Shown here: positions 47,454 to 55,663 of the stretch, one piece after another | Position numbering within the stretch: position 1 is the first letter of the stretch | How the letters are laid out: the number at the start of each line of letters is the position of its first letter | NCBI RefSeq assembly: GCF_018390605.1 | Contig: NZ_JAHBGD010000002.1 | Span: 248,001 to 312,000 of the forward strand | DNA length: 64,000 nucleotides | Reading direction: 5' to 3' | DNA from: Ancylobacter defluvii | Lineage (GTDB): Bacteria > Pseudomonadota > Alphaproteobacteria > Rhizobiales > Xanthobacteraceae | Notes under the pieces: generated by a model | Told to the model about the DNA's origin: nothing | What the model saw: only the letters and a program-made list of their open reading frames with translations | Database searches by the model: none | Translations under genes and position numbers: made by a program

Positions 47454-48179
47454 GTGAAACATCTTCTCGTTGTTGATGACGATACCCAGCTTCGCAGTCT
47501 GCTGATCGACTATCTGTCCCAGCATGCCTTCCGGGTCACCGGCGTGAAGGACAGCCGCCAGCTCTCGCAAGTGCTGGCGACTGATGAGGTCGATCTCGTT
47601 GTGGTCGATCTCAATCTCGGCCATGAGGACGGGCTGGAGATCGTCCGCACGCTGTCGTCGAAGTCGGATACTCCGATCATCGTCATCAGTGGCGATCGGT
47701 TGGACGAGACCGACAAGGTGGTCGGGCTCGAACTCGGCGCGTCGGACTATGTGACCAAGCCGTTCGGATTGCGCGAATTTCTGGCGCGCATTCGCGCCGC
47801 CCTGCGCATCAAGCCCATCTCCACCGAGCATAATGATCGCAAGATCTACTCGTTCAACGGATGGACGCTGAACGTCAAGCGGCGGCAGCTCGTCTTCGAG
47901 GGATCGGAGGAAAGCAAGCTGACGGCGGCGGAATTCAATCTTCTGGTCGCCTTCCTGCGGTCCCCGCGCCAAGTGCTGTCACGCGAGCAACTGCTCGCCG
48001 CCAGTCGCGTGCATGCCGAGGAAATCTACGACCGCAGCATCGACGTGCTGATCCTGCGGCTGAGGCGGAAGATCGAGATCGACGCCTCGGAGCCGAAGCT
48101 GATCCTGACCGAGCGCGGAGCGGGATACATGTTCAACGCCGACGTCAGCGTCGAGGAGCGTCGACGCGGGAAGCCATGA
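47454..48179 (+). CDS. VirG-like response regulator (OmpR family)
   Basis: The product closely follows Agrobacterium VirG: MKHLLVVDDDTQLRSLLIDY with the acidic pair at 8-9, phosphoacceptor Asp52 in VVVDLNLGHEDGLEIV, KPFGLREFLARIR, and a winged-helix domain with FNLLVAFLRSPRQVLSREQL and YDRSIDVLILRLRRKIE. I chose the GTG at 47454 with GAGAG upstream, equivalent to the short VirG start; an ATG 17 codons earlier lacks a ribosome site. The 241-residue length equals VirG. The likely partner is the VirA-like kinase at 41602-44145. No vir operon is in view. Confidence 0.9.
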   Translation: MKHLLVVDDDTQLRSLLIDYLSQHAFRVTGVKDSRQLSQVLATDEVDLVVVDLNLGHEDGLEIVRTLSSKSDTPIIVISGDRLDETDKVVGLELGASDYVTKPFGLREFLARIRAALRIKPISTEHNDRKIYSFNGWTLNVKRRQLVFEGSEESKLTAAEFNLLVAFLRSPRQVLSREQLLAASRVHAEEIYDRSIDVLILRLRRKIEIDASEPKLILTERGAGYMFNADVSVEERRRGKP

Positions 48180-48218
48180 GGCAAGAGCGCATCACGGTGT
48201 CGGGATCTGGCCAATTTA

Positions 48219-48240
48219 TTATTGACTGATCGTTCCACAA
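48219..48240. promoter_or_regulatory. TetR operator 1
   Basis: A 22-base element (TTATTGACTGATCGTTCC then ACAA) ends 16 bases before the tetR start codon. Its reverse complement matches the element before the quinone oxidoreductase gene at 19 of 22 positions. The GACTGATCGTTC core is an imperfect palindrome centred on GATC, which fits autoregulation by the TetR protein. Confidence 0.65.
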
Positions 48241-48256
48241 AAAGTATCTATTGACC

Positions 48257-48823
48257 ATGGCCAGACCGAGAGAATTCGACAAGGAGCAGGCACTGGATGC
48301 GGCGATCGCCGTGTTCCGCGAACGCGGCTTTGAAGGCAGCTCGGCCAGCATGCTGACCGGGGCGATGAAGATCGGCCGCCAGAGCCTGTATGACACCTTC
48401 GGTGACAAATGGCGGCTCTATTGTGCCTCGGTGCATCGCTACGCCGAGGCCGAGACGCGTGCCCATCTTGCCGCCCTACGCAGCGGACCGAGGGCCGTTG
48501 ACGGTCTCAAATCCATGATGGAGCGGGTGGTTGCGGAAGCACGGCAGGCCTGCCTGGGGATCGGCTCGGTCTGCGAGTTCGGCCGGCGCAGCGGGGAGCT
48601 ATCGGCAATCCATGATGCCGCCGCCGCCACTCTCCAGACCGCGATCGCCCGGCGGGTGAGCGAAGCGCAGGCAGAGGGCGACGTTTCGCCGGATCTCGAT
48701 CCGCTGGAGACGACCGGCTTCCTGCTTTCCAACATCGCCGCCATTCGCCTCGCCGCGCGCGGCGGGGCCGATGATGCCCATCTGGCCGGGCTTGGCCGGC
48801 TCGCTTTGCGTGCCCTGCGCTGA
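48257..48823 (+). CDS. TetR-family transcriptional regulator
   Basis: The 188-residue protein starts MARPREFDKEQALDAAIAVF and has a helix-turn-helix at residues 27-46 (FEGSSASMLTGAMKIGRQSLYD). The C-terminal ligand domain contains EARQACLGIGSVCEFGRRSGEL. An ATG rather than the TTG two codons upstream is chosen. It is followed by a quinone oxidoreductase and an SDR gene. Matching operators lie before it and before that oxidoreductase, so it probably represses itself and those genes and is induced by a reactive compound. Confidence 0.9.
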   Translation: MARPREFDKEQALDAAIAVFRERGFEGSSASMLTGAMKIGRQSLYDTFGDKWRLYCASVHRYAEAETRAHLAALRSGPRAVDGLKSMMERVVAEARQACLGIGSVCEFGRRSGELSAIHDAAAATLQTAIARRVSEAQAEGDVSPDLDPLETTGFLLSNIAAIRLAARGGADDAHLAGLGRLALRALR

Positions 48824-48842
48824 GACTCATTTTTTTGCCGAA

Positions 48843-48864
48843 TTATGGAACAAACAGTCAATAA
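48843..48864. promoter_or_regulatory. TetR operator 2
   Basis: The element TTATGGAACAAACAGTCAAT, ending AA, lies 14 bases before the quinone oxidoreductase start and is an inverted copy of 48219-48240 (19 of 22 positions). It is placed to block transcription of the oxidoreductase and SDR genes. Confidence 0.65.
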
Positions 48865-48877
48865 TGGAAAAGACGAC

Positions 48878-49846
48878 ATGAGAGCTATCGTCATGACCCG
48901 CGCCGGCGAACCCGAAGTTCTGCAGGCGGTAGAGCAACCCGAACCCGCGCCGGCCGCCGGGCACGTGCTGGTGGACGTCGCCGCCGCCGGGGTGAACTTC
49001 ATGGACACCGGCGTGCGCCGGGGTCTTGCCTGGGCACCTCAGCCCAATCCCAAGGTGCTCGGCGTCGAAGGTGCGGGGCGGGTTGTTGCCGTCGGCGATG
49101 GCGTCAGCCAGTTCCAGCCGGGCGACCGGGTGGCCTGGGTCTATGCGCCCGGCAGCTATGCGGAACGCATCGCCATCCCTCAGGATTCACTGGTCGCGGT
49201 GCCGGACGCCATCGACGATCGCACTGCCGCTGCCGTCATGATGCAAGGGCTGACCGCCAGTCATTTCGCGACCGATTTCTATCCCGTGCAGCCCGGTGAC
49301 GTAGCACTCGTGCATGCGGCGGCTGGCGGGCTGGGCCTGCTGCTCACCCAGATCATCAAGCTGCGCGGCGGCCGCGTCATTGGCCGGGTCTCCTCCGCCG
49401 ACAAGGTCGCGGTGGCTCGTGAGGCCGGAGCCGATCATGTCATCGTCGATGCCGATGGCTATTTCGCCGACGAGGCCATCCGCCTCTCCGGCGGCGAAGG
49501 GGTGCATGTCGTCTATGACGGCTCGGGCCCCAAGACCTTCAGCGGCTCGCTCGAGGCCCTGCGCCGGAGCGGCACCTTTTGCTGGTACGGCCCGGTGTTG
49601 GGCGGCCCGGGGCCACTCGACATTATGAGCCTGCCGAAGAGCATCAAGATCGGCTACGCGATCTTCTTCGACCACATCCATACTCCCGAATTTCTGCGCG
49701 CCCGCGCTGGGCGACTCTTCGAGTGGATCGCCACCGGAGCGCTGAAAGTGAGGATCGGCGGAACCTATCCACTCGCCGACGCCGAGCAGGCGCATCGGGA
49801 CATGGAGAGCCGGACAACCACCGGCAAGCTGCTGCTGCTTCCCTGA
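48878..49846 (+). CDS. Zinc-independent quinone oxidoreductase, MDR family
   Basis: The 322-residue NADPH-dependent enzyme follows the quinone oxidoreductase pattern. It has the N-terminal VMTRAGEPEVLQAVEQPEPA, NFMDTGVRRGL, GVEGAGRVVAVGDGV, GDRVAWVYAPGSYAE, and the cofactor motif VHAAAGGLGLLLTQIIKLRG near residues 144-163. The ATG at 48878 has GGAAAAG upstream; the earlier ATG lies in the operator and is rejected. It is 35 bases from the SDR gene. Likely substrates are quinones or unsaturated carbonyls; exact ones cannot be read. Confidence 0.9.
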   Translation: MRAIVMTRAGEPEVLQAVEQPEPAPAAGHVLVDVAAAGVNFMDTGVRRGLAWAPQPNPKVLGVEGAGRVVAVGDGVSQFQPGDRVAWVYAPGSYAERIAIPQDSLVAVPDAIDDRTAAAVMMQGLTASHFATDFYPVQPGDVALVHAAAGGLGLLLTQIIKLRGGRVIGRVSSADKVAVAREAGADHVIVDADGYFADEAIRLSGGEGVHVVYDGSGPKTFSGSLEALRRSGTFCWYGPVLGGPGPLDIMSLPKSIKIGYAIFFDHIHTPEFLRARAGRLFEWIATGALKVRIGGTYPLADAEQAHRDMESRTTTGKLLLLP

Positions 49847-49881
49847 GCTATTCCCAACCGAATCCAGATCGGAATGCTACG

Positions 49882-50622
49882 ATGAACGAAGCCCTTCCCC
49901 GAGGCGGCGATGCCGCCCTCGTCTTCGGCGGATCCCGCGGCATCGGCGCCGCCATCGCCGCGCGTCTGGCACGTGACGGCTACCGCGTTGCCCTGACCTA
50001 TGTCTCACGTCCCGACAAGGCCGGAGAAGTGGTTGCCGCGATCGAGGCGCAGGGCGGCACGGCAATGGCAATCCGCGCCGACAGCGCCGATCCCGACGCG
50101 ATTCGAGCCGCCGTCCGGCAGACCGTCGAGCGGTTCGGGCCGCTTCGCGTCGCGGTGGTCGCTGCCGGCGTCCTGCGCCTCGGACCAGTCGAGGCCGTCA
50201 GCCTGGAGGACCTCGATCTCACGCTCGACGTGAACATCCGTGGCGTTTTCCTCGCCGTGCAGGCAGCGGCAGCGCAGATGCAGAACGGCGGACGCATCAT
50301 CACCATCGGCAGCAATGTCGCGCTCCGCACCGGCTCAGCGGGCGGCAGCGTCTATACTATGAGCAAGGCGGCGGTGGCGGCACTGGCGAAGGGCGTGGCT
50401 CTCGATCTGGCACCGCGCGGCATCACGGTGAACAACATCCAGCCCGGACCGACCGAGACCGACATGACGGCGTCCATGGCCGCTCAGCTTAAGGAGGTCG
50501 TCCCGCTCCGGCGCATCGCGCAACCTGAGGAGATCGCCGCGCTCGCTTCCTATCTCGCCGGCCCGGAGGCGGGTTACATGACCGGCGCCAGCCTGACCAT
50601 CGACGGCGGCTACGTGCTGTGA
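49882..50622 (+). CDS. Short-chain dehydrogenase/reductase (3-oxoacyl-ACP reductase-like)
   Basis: The 246-residue SDR has the cofactor motif VFGGSRGIGAAIAARLARDG (residues 14-33), an NxxG-type AAGVLRLG, the serine in ITIGSNVALRTGS, and the catalytic YTMSK. C-terminal GPTETDMT and DGGYVL are standard. The ATG at 49882 replaces a longer ORF that overlaps the oxidoreductase gene. It is likely controlled with its upstream neighbour by the TetR regulator. Confidence 0.92.
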   Translation: MNEALPRGGDAALVFGGSRGIGAAIAARLARDGYRVALTYVSRPDKAGEVVAAIEAQGGTAMAIRADSADPDAIRAAVRQTVERFGPLRVAVVAAGVLRLGPVEAVSLEDLDLTLDVNIRGVFLAVQAAAAQMQNGGRIITIGSNVALRTGSAGGSVYTMSKAAVAALAKGVALDLAPRGITVNNIQPGPTETDMTASMAAQLKEVVPLRRIAQPEEIAALASYLAGPEAGYMTGASLTIDGGYVL

Positions 50623-50686
50623 GAAGACGCGGCGAACAGCGTCCAGCGCTCGATCCAACCCGGAAAAGTCGCGGCGGCTCCCGCCG

Positions 50687-52006
50687 TCAGCCGAACCTCA
50701 CCTCGGCTCGCAGGCCTCCCTGCGGCCGATTGCCGAGGGTCAACGTTCCGCCGATCGCCAGCGCCAGCTGGTGGGCAATGGCCAGCCCAAGGCCGGTGCC
50801 GCCGGTATCGCGATTGCGGGACTGTTCGAGCCGGTAGAATGGCTGAAGAACCGCCTCCAGCTGATCCGGCGGAATGCCGGGGCCCTCGTCCAATACCGCG
50901 ATGGCGATGCCGCCCTCCGCGGTCCGCCGCACTTCGATCTCCGCCGCGCCGGCGAATTTCAGCGCGTTGTCGACGAGGTTGGTAAGGATGCGTCGCAAGG
51001 CATGCGGCCGCGTCGTCACCACGGTATCGGCGAGGCCGGCGCAGCGCACCGACTTCCCTGTGTCCTGATAGTCGAAAGCCAGACTCTCGACGAAGGAGCC
51101 GATATCGATCCGAGCCGGCTTCTCGGCATCGCCATGGGCGCTGCGTGCATAGGCGACGCCTTCGCGCACCAGTAGCTCGATCTCGGAGAGGTCGGCGATC
51201 AGCTTGTCCTTCTCCGGGCTTTCCTCGGCCATCTCCGCCCGCAGCTTCATGCGGGTGATCGGTGTCTGAAGATCGTGCGAGATGGCGGCGAGGATCTGCA
51301 CCCGCTCCTCCAGATAGTGAGCGATCCGGTCGCGCATGGCGTTGAAGGCGCGTGCGGCATAGGCCACTTCCGTCGGGCCGCCTTCGGCAAGCCGGCTGGC
51401 TTTCCCGCTCGGATCCAGCGCTTCCGCCGCATTGGCAAAACGCAGCAAGGGCCGGATGGCAAGGCGAACGGCGAGCCAGGTGAACAGCAGCAGCAACAGA
51501 AGCTGGGCGGCAAGCACATAAGGCAGCCAGCTCGCCAGCGGCATCAATTGCGGCAGGATGTCGATCGTCACCTGCGATCCGTCGCTCAGGGTGACATGCG
51601 CCTGAAGATGCTCGCGTTCGCCGGGAATGTTGTCGACGCGGACCGGAAAGCGGCTCCCCACCGCGGCGTTGATGGTGTCCGCGATCTCGGTGGCGCGGGC
51701 GCTGAGCTCCGGCCGGCCGGGCAGACCGGGGCCGAGCTCGTAGCGATAGTTCCGCCGCGCGAGCATCGGCAACCATTGCGCACGCTCCGCCTCCGGCAGG
51801 CGATCGAGCAGGGCGATCGAGGTCGCGACGTCATATTCCAGAGTCGTCAGCATCGTCGCCTTGGCGCTCATGGTGCGCTCGGCGAACAGCACGGCGAAAG
51901 ACAGCACATGCGCCGCCGCCAGGCCGGCATACAGGATCAGAAACAGCCGCCAGCGCAGCGTGCGCGGCAGGTGCAGCAGCGCGCGCAGGCGGTGCAGCCA
52001 GCTCAT
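50687..52006 (-). CDS. Two-component sensor histidine kinase (EnvZ-type)
   Basis: The 439-residue kinase has two membrane helices (about 20-42 and 162-182) flanking a periplasmic domain of some 115 residues, a HAMP domain, and the H-box ISHDLQTPITRMKLRAEMAE. The ATPase domain has NLVDNALKFAG, DEGPGIPPDQLE and GGTGLGLAI. The ATG overlaps the regulator stop (ATGA). It is the partner of the OmpR-type regulator, and its signal is unknown. Confidence 0.93.
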   Translation of the reverse strand: MSWLHRLRALLHLPRTLRWRLFLILYAGLAAAHVLSFAVLFAERTMSAKATMLTTLEYDVATSIALLDRLPEAERAQWLPMLARRNYRYELGPGLPGRPELSARATEIADTINAAVGSRFPVRVDNIPGEREHLQAHVTLSDGSQVTIDILPQLMPLASWLPYVLAAQLLLLLLFTWLAVRLAIRPLLRFANAAEALDPSGKASRLAEGGPTEVAYAARAFNAMRDRIAHYLEERVQILAAISHDLQTPITRMKLRAEMAEESPEKDKLIADLSEIELLVREGVAYARSAHGDAEKPARIDIGSFVESLAFDYQDTGKSVRCAGLADTVVTTRPHALRRILTNLVDNALKFAGAAEIEVRRTAEGGIAIAVLDEGPGIPPDQLEAVLQPFYRLEQSRNRDTGGTGLGLAIAHQLALAIGGTLTLGNRPQGGLRAEVRFG

Positions 52007-52743
52007 TGCCGCGCCGTGGTTATCTCGACCGGCATGGCCAGCACATAGCCCTCGCTGCGCACGGTCTTGATATAGCCCGGCTCGCGGGCATCGTCCCGCA
52101 GGCGCTGGCGCACCCGGCTGACCAAAAGGTCGATGGAGCGCTCGAACAGTTCTGCCTCCCGCCCCTGCGTGAGGTTGAGCAACTGGTCGCGCGACAGCAC
52201 CCGCTGGGGGTGGTCGAGAAACACCCGCAGCAGCCGATACTCGGCGCCGCTCAGTGCCACCACGGTGCCTTCCTTGTCGAGCAGATGGCGGGCGGTGGTG
52301 TCGAGTTGCCAGTCGCCGAAGGTGAGCAGTTGTCCAACTTCGGTCACGGTCAGGTTCGGCGGCAGCATCCGCGTGCGACGAAGCACGGCCTTGATGCGGG
52401 CGAGCAGCTCACGCGCGGCAAAGGGCTTGGCGAGATAGTCGTCGGCACCCATTTCGAGGCCAACGATGCGGTCGGTTTCGTCGGTGCGGGCGGTGAGCAT
52501 CAGCACCGGAGTGGCCTTGTGCCTGCCGGCGCGCAGTTCCCGGCAGAGCACCAGCCCGTCATCCCCCGGCATCATGACATCGAGCACGACGAGATCGACA
52601 CGGTCGGCCTCGAGGAAGCTCCGCATCTGCCGCCCATCCGCCGCGACGGTGACGCGCAGGCCGTTCTTCTTCAGATAACCGGAGACCAGATCCCTGATCT
52701 CGCGGTCGTCGTCGACGATCAATATGTGGTCTATATGGTCCAT
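52003..52743 (-). CDS. OmpR-family response regulator
   Basis: The 246-residue regulator has the receiver motifs ILIVDDDREIRDL, phosphoacceptor Asp in LVVLDVMMPGDDG, TARTDE and KPF, then a winged helix (AEYRLLRVFLDHPQRVLSRDQL, FERSIDLLVSRVRQRL). It forms an operon with the sensor and is divergent from the DipZ-like gene. An 18-of-21 identical TACAT-repeat element in the divergent region recurs before the VirG-like gene; this regulator is a natural candidate to bind it. Confidence 0.95.
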   Translation of the reverse strand: MDHIDHILIVDDDREIRDLVSGYLKKNGLRVTVAADGRQMRSFLEADRVDLVVLDVMMPGDDGLVLCRELRAGRHKATPVLMLTARTDETDRIVGLEMGADDYLAKPFAARELLARIKAVLRRTRMLPPNLTVTEVGQLLTFGDWQLDTTARHLLDKEGTVVALSGAEYRLLRVFLDHPQRVLSRDQLLNLTQGREAELFERSIDLLVSRVRQRLRDDAREPGYIKTVRSEGYVLAMPVEITTARQ

Positions 52744-52914
52744 CGCGATCCGCCGGATTGTTTCGCACCGTTATAGCGAGACGCATGACGGCGAGCGCTT
52801 GCCGATTTGTACCCCAATGTATCAGGCGCGCTTGCCGATACGCAGCCCGACAGGATGACCGGGTGCCAACGTCGGATGCTGGCGGATGACAGAGCCTGCC
52901 TCGCTGAATCGCCC

Positions 52915-52935
52915 CTACACACCGATACATTTCCT
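52915..52935 (+). promoter_or_regulatory. Putative OmpR-family operator in the regulator/dipZ divergent region
   Basis: Half-sites TACAC and TACAT lie about 10-11 bases apart (CTACACACCGATACATTTCC, then T). A further AACACATCGCAGATAC follows at 52945-52960. The element sits about 100 bases before the DipZ-like gene and 170 bases before the regulator gene, and has a near-copy at 47333-47353. Confidence 0.55.
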
Positions 52936-53036
52936 GCCGGCCGCAACACATCGCAGATACGTCGCGCCTCTCAGATGCCCGGCATTCCAACCGGCTAACG
53001 CCTCCCCGGCGCTGGCCGTGTTCGAGAGGATCGGCC

Positions 53037-54803
53037 ATGACCCTGCTCATCGTTTCCTATCTCGCGGGTGTGCTGACCATCGTCAGCCCCTGCATCCTGC
53101 CCGTCCTGCCTTTCATATTTGCACGCGTGGGCACGCCCTTCCTGCGTGGTGTGCTGCCGATGCTGATCGGCATGGCGGCGACCTTCGCAGCGATCGCCAC
53201 GCTCGCCTATGTCGGTGGCAGCTGGGCGATCCAGGCCAATGAGATCGGCCGCGCCGCGGCGGTGGCGCTGCTGGCACTGTTCGGCCTGACGCTGATCTCG
53301 CCGGCGGTGGCGGCCATCGTCTCGGCTCCGCTCGTCGGGCTCGGTGACCGATTGTCGCGGAAGGTGCCGGCAGATGGAGCGGGCGTCGGCGCTTCGCTGC
53401 TGCTGGGCGCCGCGACCGGCCTGCTGTGGACGCCCTGCGCCGGACCGATCCTTGGGCTGATCCTCACCGGCGCCGCGCTAAAGGGGGCGAACCTCGAAAC
53501 CACGCTGCTGCTGGCCGCCTACGCCATGGGCGCCGCCACCTCGCTCGCTCTCGCCGTGCTGGCGGGCGGGCGCGTACTGGCGGCGATGAAGCGCGCACTC
53601 GGCACCGGCGAACACATCCGGCGGGCATTGGGCGTTGCGGTGCTGGCCGGCGTGGCCATCATCGCCCTCGGCCTCGATACCGGCGCGCTGGCGCGATTGT
53701 CCTATGCCAGCACGGCCGGGATCGAGCAGGCATTGCTCGACGGTTTCAGCACCTCGCCTTCCCGCGACACCACCCGCCTCGCCAGCAGCGACACCAATGC
53801 CCCGGCGGGGGCGCCTCTGGCCTATCGCAGCTCCCTGCCGGTCGAGGGAGAGCTACCGCCGCTCGACGGCGCCGTGGCATGGCTGAACTCCGAGCCGCTA
53901 ACTGCGGCGACCCTGCGCGGCAAGGTGGTGCTGATCGATTTCTGGACCTATTCCTGCGTCAACTGCATCCGCACCCTGCCCTACATCCGGGCCTGGGCCG
54001 AGAAGTACAAGGATCAGGGACTGGTCGTCATCGGCGTGCATTCGCCGGAATTCGCCTTCGAGAAGCAGCTCGACAATGTGAAGGCGGCCGTCCGGGACTT
54101 CGACATTTCCTACCCGGTGGCAGTGGATAGCAACCATCGGATCTGGAACGCCTTCCGCAACTTATATTGGCCGGCGCTCTACTTTGTCGACAGCGAAGGC
54201 CGCATCCGGCACCACCAGTTCGGCGAGGGCGGCTATGCACGCTCGGAGCGTGTGATCCAGGACCTGCTGGCCGAGGCCGCGGGCAATCGCCGCGCCGATG
54301 GCGGGCTGGTGTCCCCGCAGGCTCCCGGCGCCCAGGCGGCGCCGGATCTTGCCCGGCTTCGCTCGCGCGAGACCTATCTCGGCTATGCACAGGCTACCGG
54401 CTTCGTCTCGCCGGAAAAGGTCGGCGCGAACCAACCTCGCGACTACACGCCGGGAACGCCGCGCCTCGATCAATGGGGGCTCTCCGGCAACTGGACCGTG
54501 GGCGCCGAGCGCGCAACGCTGAATGCGCCGGGTGGTGGCATCACACTCCGCTTCAGCGCGCGCGACCTGCACCTCGTGCTCGGCCCCGGCACCGACGGCC
54601 GCCCGGTTCGCTTCCGCGTGAGCCTTGACGGCGAACCGCCGGGGGCGGACCACGGTACCGATATCGCGGCGGACGGCACCGGCACCGTCTCGGAAACGCG
54701 GCTCTACCAGCTGGTCCGCCAAACGAGCGAGGTGCGCGAGCGCCGCTTCGAGATCCGCTTCCTCGACCCCGGCGTCGATACCTATGCCTTCACCTTCGGC
54801 TAG
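53037..54803 (+). CDS. dipZ: DipZ-like CcdA-thioredoxin fusion protein
   Basis: The 588-residue protein moves reducing equivalents across the membrane. Residues 1-230 form a CcdA-type helical domain with paired cysteine motifs SPCILPVLPF and TPCAGPILGL. A periplasmic thioredoxin-like domain follows with WTYSCVNCIRTLPY (CxxC) near residue 307-320 and VHSPEFAFE. The C-terminal 150 residues form the beta-sandwich of the DipZ family. A GAGAGGA precedes the ATG. It is divergent from an OmpR/EnvZ-type pair, suggesting redox-stress control. Confidence 0.93.
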   Translation: MTLLIVSYLAGVLTIVSPCILPVLPFIFARVGTPFLRGVLPMLIGMAATFAAIATLAYVGGSWAIQANEIGRAAAVALLALFGLTLISPAVAAIVSAPLVGLGDRLSRKVPADGAGVGASLLLGAATGLLWTPCAGPILGLILTGAALKGANLETTLLLAAYAMGAATSLALAVLAGGRVLAAMKRALGTGEHIRRALGVAVLAGVAIIALGLDTGALARLSYASTAGIEQALLDGFSTSPSRDTTRLASSDTNAPAGAPLAYRSSLPVEGELPPLDGAVAWLNSEPLTAATLRGKVVLIDFWTYSCVNCIRTLPYIRAWAEKYKDQGLVVIGVHSPEFAFEKQLDNVKAAVRDFDISYPVAVDSNHRIWNAFRNLYWPALYFVDSEGRIRHHQFGEGGYARSERVIQDLLAEAAGNRRADGGLVSPQAPGAQAAPDLARLRSRETYLGYAQATGFVSPEKVGANQPRDYTPGTPRLDQWGLSGNWTVGAERATLNAPGGGITLRFSARDLHLVLGPGTDGRPVRFRVSLDGEPPGADHGTDIAADGTGTVSETRLYQLVRQTSEVRERRFEIRFLDPGVDTYAFTFG

Positions 54804-54812
54804 GTAGGGGTC

Positions 54813-54950
54813 TCACTCAACCCATTGAGTGATCAAGGCGACGAGGACTATAGCTGCGAGGAAGTTGACGGCGAGCCTGTCGTATCGTGTTGCAATGCGT
54901 CGCCAGTTCTTGAGCCTGCCGAACATGCGTTCGATGAGGTTGCGACGGCG
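54813..54950 (-). pseudogene. IS5-family transposase, C-terminal remnant
   Basis: Forty-five codons on the minus strand, bounded upstream by an in-frame stop, read RRNLIERMFGRLKNWRRIATRY and end NFLAAIVLVALITQWVE. This is the characteristic C terminus of IS5-type transposases (second part of the DDE domain with its RIATRYDRLA motif). The N-terminal two thirds and inverted repeats are absent. It marks a past insertion directly after the DipZ-like gene. Confidence 0.85.
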
Positions 54951-55016
54951 TTAGGCTGCGCGGTTGAGCCGGTAGGCGCGCGAGCACCTCGATGTCGTTC
55001 TTCAACCACGGCTCTA

Positions 55017-55187
55017 TCAGCGCATCCGGGATGGCGAAGGACCTTTGCGCCAGCGGCCGCGGACGTCGCCTGCCTTCGGAGCCCCGGTGCGACCACCGCC
55101 AGCCTCGTAGGGTAGCCGACCGACGCGCGGGATGATGCATCGATCCGCAATCTGGGAGGCCTGTCCCATAAGTTCGTCATCGGACAT
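55017..55187 (-). CDS. Small ORF of unknown function
   Basis: A 56-codon ORF starts MSDDELMGQASQIADRCIIP just three bases after the stop of the next small ORF on the same strand, as in an operon. The C-terminal half is glycine- and arginine-rich. I do not recognise it. Its position among decayed genes makes a fragment equally likely. Confidence 0.3.
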   Translation of the reverse strand: MSDDELMGQASQIADRCIIPRVGRLPYEAGGGRTGAPKAGDVRGRWRKGPSPSRMR

Positions 55188-55190
55188 GTC

Positions 55191-55385
55191 TTAGCGGGAC
55201 GACACCATGGCGTGGATGGCACGCTCCAACACGTCATCGCTGCCCTTGGCTATCATGGTATCGGTGGAGATCGTCCGTGCCTCCTTCTCGCGAGCCCTTA
55301 ACTCGGTTCGAAACTCGCGGATCGAACCCTTCCAGCCGGCGGCTTCGGTCTCGATCTTGCTGTAAAGCTTAGAGGTGTCCCCCAT
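55191..55385 (-). CDS. Small charged ORF of unknown function
   Basis: This 64-residue ORF (MGDTSKLYSKIETEAAGWKG, later RAREKEARTISTDTMIAK) is highly charged and helical, with low GC upstream (55386-55440). No clear ribosome site is visible. It may be a toxin-antitoxin-like or mobile-element relic, but no family is recognised. Confidence 0.35.
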   Translation of the reverse strand: MGDTSKLYSKIETEAAGWKGSIREFRTELRAREKEARTISTDTMIAKGSDDVLERAIHAMVSSR

Positions 55386-55663
55386 AAAATATCGCCAACA
55401 AATTGAAATATATTACATTTTTATGAATTAAAGTACTCCGGCTCTACTTGTGGCCCTAGCGATAGTTGAGCGCGTAGAAGACGGGCGAGCGGCACCGCCC
55501 TCCCCTCGCCGGCCGAGACCGGCTCACGCCGCCTCCCACACCTGATTGAGGATCCGCGCGGCGAGTGCCGCCTTGTCCTGAGGCAGGAAACGCCCGTAGT
55601 GCTTCGCCAAAATATTGGGCATGCCGATTTGGCTTCGTTACGGGTGACTGGTGGTTCGGCCAG
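55386..55663. other. AT-rich gap and C-terminal gene fragment
   Basis: 55386-55440 is markedly AT-rich. At 55524-55622 the minus strand reads a C-terminal fragment (MPNILAKHYGRFLPQDKAAL and on to VWEAA, stop) without a start codon. I cannot assign the family. It follows the decayed epimerase on the same strand and is probably another remnant. Confidence 0.3.
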
